A stretch of DNA of 64,000 nt from JAWKWA01 sp041397765 (GTDB lineage Bacteria; Pseudomonadota; Alphaproteobacteria; Rhizobiales; Hyphomicrobiaceae), in NCBI GenBank assembly GCA_041397765.1, contig JAWKWA010000005.1, positions 62,001-126,000 of the forward strand, written 5' to 3'. Of this stretch, positions 16,599 through 24,235 are shown piece by piece. The position numbers were made by a program, and so were the translations under genes. The stretch's first letter is position 1; every line of letters begins with the position of its first letter. The notes beneath the pieces were generated by a model. The model did no database searches, was not told the origin of the DNA, and worked only from the letters and a program-made list of their open reading frames with translations.

Positions 16599-16840
16599 GA
16601 CCCCTTTCAGTGATAGCGAGTGCCCACATGGTGCCAGGTTGGCTCCGTGATCGTATTGCGTACGGGCTGCCGCCGGAGTCGTTGCGACTCCGCTCGGTCA
16701 CGCGCGCGTTTTCTTCAGCACATCTTGCAGGTCCGTCATGGGCCTGCGCCGGGCATGTGCAGCCGGCTGGGACATTGGCCCGGCCGGGCGCCTGCACATG
16801 CTCGGTCGGTCAGAACGCGTAGAGGAAGGGTGGGTCGGCC
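16599..16840 (+). other. Structured untranslated leader of the large RTX gene
   Basis: The 549 bp between the permease stop and the RTX start hold no gene I can support. Two stem-loops stand out in the downstream part: GGAGTCG-TTG-CGACTCC around 16676-16692, and GCATGTGCAG (16753-16762) paired with CTGCACATGC (16792-16801), extended inward by CCGGC/GCCGG. The second ends about 40 nt before the RTX ATG. A role in mRNA stability or translation control is possible. It does not match a riboswitch I know. Confidence 0.4.
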
Positions 16841-19800
16841 ATGGCCAGGAAGAACGGAACGAAGAAGGCGGACAAGATTTTCGGCGCCAACGCCGCAGAT
16901 CAACTCTACGGTCTCGCCGGCAATGACAGGCTGTTCGGCAAGGGCGGCAACGACCGGCTCGACGGCGGCGACGGCAACGATACGCTCGACGGCGGCACCG
17001 GCAACGACAAGCTCTATGGCGGCAAAGGCAACGACACGCTGATCGGCGGCAAGGGCAACGACTTCCTCGATGGTGGCACCGGCACCGATACGGCCGTCTT
17101 CTCCGGCCTCTCCAGCGGCTACACGATCACCAGGTCCGGAGCGAACTGGATCGTCACGGGCGCCGACGGCACCGACACGCTGAAGAGCATCGAGTATGTG
17201 AAGTTCGCCGACGGCAAGTTCCAGCTGAAGACCGGTTCTTTCACGCTGACGACGGCGCCCAACGTGCTGACGGGTGGCGCCCTCGGCGACACCTTCTCGG
17301 GCATCGTCTCCTGGGAGAATGGCGGCCTCTTCTCGACCTTCAACGTCGGCGATGTGCTCGACGGCAAGGGCAGTTACGACACGCTGAGCCTGACCGTCTC
17401 TGGAACGAATACGGGCACGACCAACAGCACGCAGCTCACCAGCATCGAGAACGTCGTCGTCCGAAACGCCGCGACCGCCGGCATCCACTTCAACGCGGCG
17501 CTGTGGACCGGCGTCGCCCGCTTCACCTCCGACAGCTCCGCGGTCAACGCCTTCACCCGCGTCTTCGACGTGCAGGCCCTCGCCGAAGCGGAGATGAAGC
17601 TCAATCAGGGCGATCTGTCCATCGAGTACGCGACCGGCCTGCTCGCCGGCATCGACGATACCCAGACGCTCGTCCTTTCGGGCAATCTCGGCGGCATGTT
17701 CACGGTCGGCGATGCCGGTGGCGGCAAGGCGGAGACCCTCGCCATCGTCTCGCAGACGGCGGCGAATTCCGTCTCGATCGATAGTTCCAACCAGCACGAC
17801 ACCATCACCGTCTCGGGCAGCAAGGCGGTCGAGGTCGACCTCAACGGCATGGCCGTGACCACGATCGACGCCTCGGCCCTGACGGCGGGCGGCCTCACCA
17901 TCGTCAATGTCGGCGACAGCGATCTCGCCTTCACCGGCTCGTCGGCCAATGACATCCTCGTCCTTGCGACTGGCAGCCTCGACGGCAACGACGCCATCGC
18001 CGGTGGCGGTGGCACCGACACGCTCGGCTTTCTCGGCAGCCAGACCATCACCAATGCGGCGCTCGCCGGCGTCACCAGCATCGAGGTGCTCGCCGCGGTC
18101 GAAGGCGGCAGCGTCACCGCCAACAATCTCGGCGCCGGTGCCCTGGCGGCCGGCATCACCACCTTCTCGGCCTATGGTGACAGCCGCCTTACCGTGACGG
18201 TCGACGCCGCCAATTTCACCAATGCGCTCACCTTCAATCTCGACGCGACCAGCGGCACCGACGACCCCGTGGTCGATACCGGCGGCGATCTCATCGACGG
18301 CAGCGGCATGACCGCGGCGATGACCGTCAATGCCATCGCCGGCAACATTACCGCAGCCGATTCGATCACCGCCGGCACCGGCACCTCGGATGTGCTCAAC
18401 CTGAAGGCGAGCACCATCAACAGCGGTGCCGCCGATCTCTCGGGCGTTTCGGGCTTCGAGACCGTCAACGTGCTCGCCGGCAAGCTCGGCACCGAGGACG
18501 TCTCGATCACCACCTCCAATGGCACGGTCGGCGCCGGCAAGACGCTGACGGTCAACGCCACCGGGCTCACCAACTCGGCCGCCGCGCTGACCTTCAACGG
18601 TTCGGCCGAGACCGACGGCAGCTTCACGGTGAACGGTGGCGCCGGTGCCGACGACATCACCGGGGGCTCGGGCAACGACACGCTGAACGGCAATGGCGGT
18701 GCCGACACGCTGGCGGGAGGCGCCGGCAACGACACCGTCAACGGCGGTGCCGGCAATGACATCATCGACGGCGGCACCGGCACCGAGACCATCGACGGTG
18801 GCGAGGGCAACGACATCATCAAGTTCGGCGGCGCCGAGCTCACCTCGGCCGACACGGTCGGTGGCGGCAACGGCACCGACACGCTCGTGATCGTCGACGG
18901 CGTCTCGATCGTCGATGCCGACCTCACCAACGTCACCAGCATCGAGGAGCTGTCCTCGATCTACGCGACGGGCGGCATCTATGCCGCGCTCAATGCCACG
19001 CTCGGCTCGGAGGCCATGCAGGCCGGCATCCGCACCGTGACCGCCAGCACCGACGCAGGGCACGTCTTCAACGACAACATCGTCTTCCAGTCGGGCTTCA
19101 CGGCGGCCGTCACCGTCAGCGTCGGCAGCGGCAACGACACGGTCGACGCCTCGGCATCGGCTGCGACGCTCACCATGAGCATGCTGGCGAGCGAGGTGAC
19201 CGGTGACACGCTGCGCGGCGGCACCGGCACCGGCGACATTCTGAAGCTGACCGCCGACAACGGCACCGCCGATCTTTCCGGCGTCACCGGCTTCGAGACC
19301 ATCACCGTGCTCGCCGGCACGGTCGCGACCGACGACATCACGATCACGGCGGTCAACGCCACGGTTGCGGCCGGCAAGACGATGGTTGTCAATGCCGCCG
19401 CGCTCACCAATGCCGGCGCCAGCATGTCGTTCGACGGCTCGGCCGAGACCGACGGCCACTACAACATCACCGGCGGTGCCGGCAACGACGTCATCCTCAC
19501 CGGCTCCTCGAGCGTGCTCAATGCCGGCAACGACACCATCAACGGCGGCGCGGGCGACGACGTCATCCGCTCCGGCAACGGCACCGACACGCTGACCGGC
19601 GGGCTCGGCAACGACACCTTCCAGTTCCTCCTCGCCGACCTCAACTCGGCCGATGTGGTGACGGGCGGGGCGGAGACCGGCGACACGCTGGAGCTCCTGA
19701 ATGCCGGCTTCATCGACGACGTGCAGCTCACCAACGTGACGGGCGTCGACATCCTGAAGGGACTGGCCTCAGGCTCACTTGCCGCCTCGCTCGGCACCGA

Positions 19801-20998
19801 GGCCTATAATGGCGGCAACGGCATCAAGAGCGTGATCGGCACCCAGGGCAACGAGGCGATCACCATCGGTGCCGCCTATACCGGTGCCATCTCCATCGTC
19901 CTGTCCGCAACCGGTGCGGCCGGCGGCGACGACAGCGTCTCGGCGTCGGGCTCGTCGGCGACCGTGACCGTCGAGGCCGCGGCCGGCGACATCGACGGCT
20001 CGGACGTCTTCGTCGGCGGCACTGGTGCCAACGACACGCTGAAGCTTCTCGCCGACAACGGCACCGCGACCATCAGCGGCGTCTCCGCCTTCGAGAAGCT
20101 CACCGTCGTCGCCAACGGTCCTGCGACCGGCGGCCTTGCCTCCGACGATATCGCCATCGTCGTCGGCGCGGACACGGTGGTCGCCGACGGCAAGACGCTG
20201 ACGGTCGACGCAACGGCGCTGACCGATGCGGGTGCCCAGTTCGTCTTCGATGGCACCGCCGAGATCGGCGGCCTCGGCGCCTTCGTCATCACCGGCGGCA
20301 CGGGTGACGACGACATCTCGGGCGGCGCCGGCAACGACACCATCTCGGGCGGCGCCGACGGCAACGACATGCTGTTTGGCGGCGCCGGTGTCGATACGAT
20401 CACCGGTGGCATCGGCGACGACACCATCGGCGGTGGCACGGGCGACGACATCATCAACGCCGGCACAGGTGCCGACAATGTCGAGATCGTCGGCAACAAT
20501 CTCGGCTTCGCCGACGTCAATACCGGCGCCGATACGGTGTCGCTCGGCACCGATGCGGACGCCGATACGGTCTGGTTCGATCTCGACGTCGTGGTGTCCG
20601 GCACCTCGACGATCAGCGACTTCGATGCGCAGACCTCGGCGACGAGCGAGGACATCCTGCGGATCGAGACGGGGGCATTGAACGGCTGGGCGATCGGGAC
20701 GGGCGTCACGGTCCGCCAGGCGACGGCCGGTGGTGCCGTCGACGCAGATCTCGTCATCCTCGACGGCTCCGGCCAGACCTACGGTGCCATGGCGGATGCC
20801 GCCTCGCAGGCCGACAACCTGCAGGCCGAGAGCCAGAACAATCGCAGCTATCTGTTCGTCTGGCGCGACACGACCGATGTCGTCCACGTTTCCTATGCCA
20901 ACACGCAGACGGCGGGACAGGATACCTTCGTCGATCTCGTCAAGCTGACCGGTGTCTCGATCGCCAATATCGACGCGAGCGACTTCATGTTCACCTGA
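16841..20998 (+). CDS. Large modular RTX calcium-binding protein (surface or secreted)
   Basis: The 1385-residue acidic protein has no signal peptide. It starts MARKNGTKKADKIFGAN and has an RTX block at about 15-85 (GGNDRLDGGDGNDTLDGG). A long Thr/Asn/Asp-rich beta region follows with three related modules of about 200 residues, near 390-590, 675-873 and 940-1146. Each holds the phrase (D)LSGVxxFE followed by VxAGKTxxVxAxxLT and ends in xxFDGxAE before another RTX block (about 605-660, 875-925, 1150-1210). The design fits a type I secreted S-layer-like or adhesin protein. No enzymatic domain and no exporter genes are seen. AGGAAGGGTGGG precedes the ATG; a terminator hairpin follows. Confidence 0.85.
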   Translation: MARKNGTKKADKIFGANAADQLYGLAGNDRLFGKGGNDRLDGGDGNDTLDGGTGNDKLYGGKGNDTLIGGKGNDFLDGGTGTDTAVFSGLSSGYTITRSGANWIVTGADGTDTLKSIEYVKFADGKFQLKTGSFTLTTAPNVLTGGALGDTFSGIVSWENGGLFSTFNVGDVLDGKGSYDTLSLTVSGTNTGTTNSTQLTSIENVVVRNAATAGIHFNAALWTGVARFTSDSSAVNAFTRVFDVQALAEAEMKLNQGDLSIEYATGLLAGIDDTQTLVLSGNLGGMFTVGDAGGGKAETLAIVSQTAANSVSIDSSNQHDTITVSGSKAVEVDLNGMAVTTIDASALTAGGLTIVNVGDSDLAFTGSSANDILVLATGSLDGNDAIAGGGGTDTLGFLGSQTITNAALAGVTSIEVLAAVEGGSVTANNLGAGALAAGITTFSAYGDSRLTVTVDAANFTNALTFNLDATSGTDDPVVDTGGDLIDGSGMTAAMTVNAIAGNITAADSITAGTGTSDVLNLKASTINSGAADLSGVSGFETVNVLAGKLGTEDVSITTSNGTVGAGKTLTVNATGLTNSAAALTFNGSAETDGSFTVNGGAGADDITGGSGNDTLNGNGGADTLAGGAGNDTVNGGAGNDIIDGGTGTETIDGGEGNDIIKFGGAELTSADTVGGGNGTDTLVIVDGVSIVDADLTNVTSIEELSSIYATGGIYAALNATLGSEAMQAGIRTVTASTDAGHVFNDNIVFQSGFTAAVTVSVGSGNDTVDASASAATLTMSMLASEVTGDTLRGGTGTGDILKLTADNGTADLSGVTGFETITVLAGTVATDDITITAVNATVAAGKTMVVNAAALTNAGASMSFDGSAETDGHYNITGGAGNDVILTGSSSVLNAGNDTINGGAGDDVIRSGNGTDTLTGGLGNDTFQFLLADLNSADVVTGGAETGDTLELLNAGFIDDVQLTNVTGVDILKGLASGSLAASLGTEAYNGGNGIKSVIGTQGNEAITIGAAYTGAISIVLSATGAAGGDDSVSASGSSATVTVEAAAGDIDGSDVFVGGTGANDTLKLLADNGTATISGVSAFEKLTVVANGPATGGLASDDIAIVVGADTVVADGKTLTVDATALTDAGAQFVFDGTAEIGGLGAFVITGGTGDDDISGGAGNDTISGGADGNDMLFGGAGVDTITGGIGDDTIGGGTGDDIINAGTGADNVEIVGNNLGFADVNTGADTVSLGTDADADTVWFDLDVVVSGTSTISDFDAQTSATSEDILRIETGALNGWAIGTGVTVRQATAGGAVDADLVILDGSGQTYGAMADAASQADNLQAESQNNRSYLFVWRDTTDVVHVSYANTQTAGQDTFVDLVKLTGVSIANIDASDFMFT

Positions 20999-21046
20999 AG
21001 CCTGCCTTCGCCCTTCGCAGACGGGCAGGGAGATCGGGGAGCTTCG

Positions 21047-21076
21047 ACGGCGCGGGCGGCACATCGCCCGCGCCGT
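21047..21076 (+). terminator. GC-rich hairpin after the large RTX gene
   Basis: ACGGCGCGGGCG (21047-21058) and CGCCCGCGCCGT (21065-21076) form a perfect 12-bp stem with a 6-nt loop, 49 bp after the RTX stop codon. Only a short T pair follows. It lies between convergent genes and may stop transcription from both sides. Confidence 0.6.
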
Positions 21077-21165
21077 TCCCAGTCCGCCTAACGCCCCAGG
21101 CCTGAATTGACGCCTTCCGTGCTCGCTTGGACGCGGGCCTCGCTGCCATCTCAGCCGGTCAGGCT

Positions 21166-22560
21166 CTATCCCGCCGCCACATGCCGGTCGGCGATGGCGA
21201 GCGCATCGTCGATGGCGGCGACCAGCCAGTCGATCTCCTCGCGCGTGACGACGAGCGGGGGCACCACCCAGACGCCGAACTTGTCGGACGGCACGTAGAT
21301 GTCGCGCTTGGCGAAGAGATAGTCCGACACGTCCCTGACGACCGTCCGCACATATTTCTCGGTCGCCCGCCTGAGCGGCTCGCGCGTTGCCCGGTCCTTG
21401 ACGAGCTCGATCGTCCAGAACAGGCCGAGCCCGCGCACGTCGCCGACCGATGGGTGATGATCTGCAAGCGCGCCGAGCCGCTCGCCGAGATAGGCGCCCT
21501 TCGCCCTGACGTCCTCCAGGAATCCCGGCTCGTGCAGCACCTCGATGCTCTCGAGCGCGCCGGCGGCGCCGAGCGCATGTCCCGAGAAGCTCTGGCCATG
21601 GCCGAATATATGGTCCTCGAAGGTGCGAGCCACCTTGCCCGAGAAGATCGCCGCTGCCATCGGGCAATAGACGCCGAGCGCCTTGCCGAGCACGACGATG
21701 TCGGGCTGGATGCCGAAATGCTCGAAGGCGAACATGCGGCCGGTGCGGCCCATGCCGCTCATCGTCTCGTCGAGGATGAGCAGGATGCCCCATTTGTCGC
21801 AGAGCGCGCGCAGCCCCGCCATGTAGCCCTCGGGCGGCGGGATGATGCCGTTCGAGCCGACCACGGTCTCGACCAGCATGGCCGCGACCTTGTTGTTCCC
21901 GCCCTCCTGCTCGATCAGGAAGTCGAGATAGCGCAGGTTCGCCGTCACCGCCTCCGCACCCTCGCCGAAGGGCGAGCGATAGGCGTCGGCATCGGGGGCA
22001 AAGACGATACCGGGCGCCGTCAGCGGCTCGAGGAACCAGCGCCGCGGGTCCCCGCTCGCCGAAGACGCGCCCGCCGTCGCGCCATGCCAGGAGCGATAGC
22101 GCGAAATGATCTTGTAGGGATAGGGATACTGCTCGGGCGCATCGGTGCGGCCGGCCTGGCGCGACAGCGCCTCGACATAGCGGTGCTGGCGCGCGCCCTT
22201 GATGGCGGCCTCGATGGCGGCTGCTCCCGACTGGCAGAAGAAGACGCGGGCGCCGGCCCCGCCGCCCGGCAGGAGACCGGCGAGCCGCGCGGCGAGGCGC
22301 CCGGTCGGCTCGGTGGCGAAATCGTCCGTCACATAGACGACGCTCTCCATCTGCCGGCGCATCGCCTCCAGCACCCGCGGATGGCGGAAGCCGAGATTGA
22401 TGCATTCATGCGCGCTTCGGAGATCGAAGATGCGCCGCCCGTCCCTCGTGGTGATCCAGCAGCCGTCGGCCGCCGCGACCGGCAGGGGTCTGTAGCCCTT
22501 CTGCGCCGACCAGCACTGCATCATGTGGCGCGACTGCAGCTCGGCGAAATCCTCGGTCAT
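21166..22560 (-). CDS. Class III PLP aminotransferase (taurine/omega-amine type)
   Basis: The 464-residue enzyme is a fold-type I class III aminotransferase. It shows SGAAAIEAAIKGAR for PLP phosphate contact, RYRSWHGATAGASSASG, LILDETMSGMGRTGRMFAFE (Asp of the pyridine nitrogen) and the Schiff-base lysine in DIVVLGKALGVYCPM. The opening SRHMMQCWSAQKG resembles taurine:pyruvate and related omega-aminotransferases, so taurine, 2-aminoethylphosphonate or another primary amine are candidate substrates. The gene is followed upstream on the same strand, 62 bp away, by a second class III PLP enzyme, so the two are probably an operon. Confidence 0.8.
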   Translation of the reverse strand: MTEDFAELQSRHMMQCWSAQKGYRPLPVAAADGCWITTRDGRRIFDLRSAHECINLGFRHPRVLEAMRRQMESVVYVTDDFATEPTGRLAARLAGLLPGGGAGARVFFCQSGAAAIEAAIKGARQHRYVEALSRQAGRTDAPEQYPYPYKIISRYRSWHGATAGASSASGDPRRWFLEPLTAPGIVFAPDADAYRSPFGEGAEAVTANLRYLDFLIEQEGGNNKVAAMLVETVVGSNGIIPPPEGYMAGLRALCDKWGILLILDETMSGMGRTGRMFAFEHFGIQPDIVVLGKALGVYCPMAAAIFSGKVARTFEDHIFGHGQSFSGHALGAAGALESIEVLHEPGFLEDVRAKGAYLGERLGALADHHPSVGDVRGLGLFWTIELVKDRATREPLRRATEKYVRTVVRDVSDYLFAKRDIYVPSDKFGVWVVPPLVVTREEIDWLVAAIDDALAIADRHVAAG

Positions 22561-22622
22561 GAGGTCGTGTCCGTTCTTCGATTGGCTGTCCGGCCCATCG
22601 GCCGCGAGGACCTCCCGGAGCC

Positions 22623-24068
22623 TCAGCCGAGGCCGAGCACCTTCTCCGCCTCATCGAGGCTCGTCTCGATGACGCCGAGCGCGAAATCCATCTCGGCCTC
22701 GGTGACGACGAGCGGCGGCGTCAGCGTCAGCACGTTGCCCATCGTCACCTTGAAGGAGAGGCCCTTGTCGAGCGCGCGGTAGAAGGTCTCTTCCGCCAGA
22801 TCGTTGGCCGGCGTCTTCGCCGCAGCGTCGCTGACGAGCTCGATCCCGATGAGAAGGCCGCGCCCGCGCACGTCGCCGATCGTCCGGTGGCGCGCCTTCA
22901 TCTCGGCGAGCCTTGCCAGCGCATGCCCGCCGACCTTCGCCGCATTGGCGACGAGCCCTTCCTCCTCGATGATGGCGATGGTCTCGAGCGCGGCGCGGGC
23001 GCTGACCGGGTTCTTCTCGTGCGTGTAGTGACCGAGCGCGAAATCGCCCGCGACGTCGAGATCCTCGCGCGCGATCACCGCCGCGATCGGCAGGATGCCG
23101 CCCCCGAGCGCCTTGCCCATGACGAGGATGTCCGGCACCACGCCGTCGTGCTCTGAGGCGAACATGCGGCCCGTCTTGCCAAGGCCCGTCGGGATCTCGT
23201 CGAAGATGAGCAGCGCGCCGTGCTCGGCGCAGGCGGCCTTGACCTCGGCCCAGAAGCCCGGCGGCGGCACATAGGGCACCGCCCGCGCCGGCTCGGCGAT
23301 GACGGCGGCGACGTCGCCCTCGCGCTCGAGCACATAGCGCACCATCCGCGCGCAGGCGAGCCGGCATTGGTCGAGTAGCGGCCGGCCCTCGTCGTCCGGC
23401 CAGCCATAGGGGCAGCGGTAGCAGGCGAAGGGTGCGACATGCTCGGTGCCAGCGAGCAGCGGCCCTGCGACATGCGAGCGGAACAGCTGCTCGCCCCCGA
23501 CCGAGGATGCGCCGAAGCCCGCACCGTGAAAGGCATCCCAGAACGAGATGGTCTTGAAGCGGCCGGTAGCGACCCGGGCGAGCTTCAGCGCCACCTCGAC
23601 CGCATCCGATCCGCCCGTCGTGAACAGCACTTTCGACAGGTTGCCGGGCGCGATCTCGCCGAGCTTCCTTGCCAGCGCCACCGCCGGCTCGCAGGTGAAG
23701 CGACGGGGTGCGAACGGCAACTCGTCCATCTGGCGGGCGATGGCGGCCTTGAGGCGGGGATGGCCATAGCCGATGTGATGGACGTTGTTGCCGTGGAAAT
23801 CGAGATAGCGCCGGCCCTGCAGGTCGAAGAGATAGGCGCCCTCAGCCCGCGCGACGGCATTCATGCACGGGCTCGACACCGACTGGTGCAGAAAGTGCCG
23901 GGCATCCTCCTCGATCAGCGCCCGCGTCGCGGCATCGTGCGTGCGCGCCGCCCAGGCCGCGCGGCGGCTCGACGTGTTGGCCTCGCCTTCCGACTGCGTC
24001 GGCCGTTCGCTCTCGTCTCGTCTCGCCACGTCCTGGAACCCCCTGGCGCCTGCGGTTGCGAGCGACAT
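22623..24068 (-). CDS. Class III PLP enzyme, PbfA-like
   Basis: The 481-residue protein has the class III fold, with TTGGSDAVEVALKLAR, FWDAFHGAGFGASSVGGE, LIFDEIPTGLGKTGRMFAS and the lysine in ILVMGKALGGGILP. Its N-terminal part (SPCMNAVARAEGAYLFDLQG, DFHGNNVHHIGYGHP, PFAPRRFT, GPLLAGTEHVAPFACYR) resembles, from memory, PbfA, the (R)-1-hydroxy-2-aminoethylphosphonate ammonia-lyase, more than ordinary transaminases. The nearby aminoethylphosphonate-type importer agrees. This remains inference; an omega-aminotransferase role is the alternative. The start is uncertain: ATG 24068 is used, with only GCGGGG upstream, and an in-frame start at 24161 would add 31 residues. Confidence 0.7.
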   Translation of the reverse strand: MSLATAGARGFQDVARRDESERPTQSEGEANTSSRRAAWAARTHDAATRALIEEDARHFLHQSVSSPCMNAVARAEGAYLFDLQGRRYLDFHGNNVHHIGYGHPRLKAAIARQMDELPFAPRRFTCEPAVALARKLGEIAPGNLSKVLFTTGGSDAVEVALKLARVATGRFKTISFWDAFHGAGFGASSVGGEQLFRSHVAGPLLAGTEHVAPFACYRCPYGWPDDEGRPLLDQCRLACARMVRYVLEREGDVAAVIAEPARAVPYVPPPGFWAEVKAACAEHGALLIFDEIPTGLGKTGRMFASEHDGVVPDILVMGKALGGGILPIAAVIAREDLDVAGDFALGHYTHEKNPVSARAALETIAIIEEEGLVANAAKVGGHALARLAEMKARHRTIGDVRGRGLLIGIELVSDAAAKTPANDLAEETFYRALDKGLSFKVTMGNVLTLTPPLVVTEAEMDFALGVIETSLDEAEKVLGLG

Positions 24069-24235
24069 TGCCCCGCATGCCGGTCCCCGGCAACTGACAT
24101 CGACGACGACGAGCGGGCCTGCCCGAGCGCGGATGGTCTTGCCAGGGCCGGCGCGCCTCACGATATGCTGCCGAGGTGCCGGGTGGCGGGGGACGGCCGA
24201 GGATACCGGCGGCGCCGTGCAAGGGAGGGGAGATC

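Noticed and set aside
16753..16801. Riboswitch before the large RTX gene
   Set aside because: A strong stem exists but no conserved riboswitch core sequence that I know is present.
16736..19459. A 907-codon open frame antisense to the large RTX gene
   Set aside because: It is a by-product of the codon bias (GC-rich third positions and GGxGxD repeats) of the real gene; its translation is low-complexity Gly/Ala/Asp/Arg with no domain.
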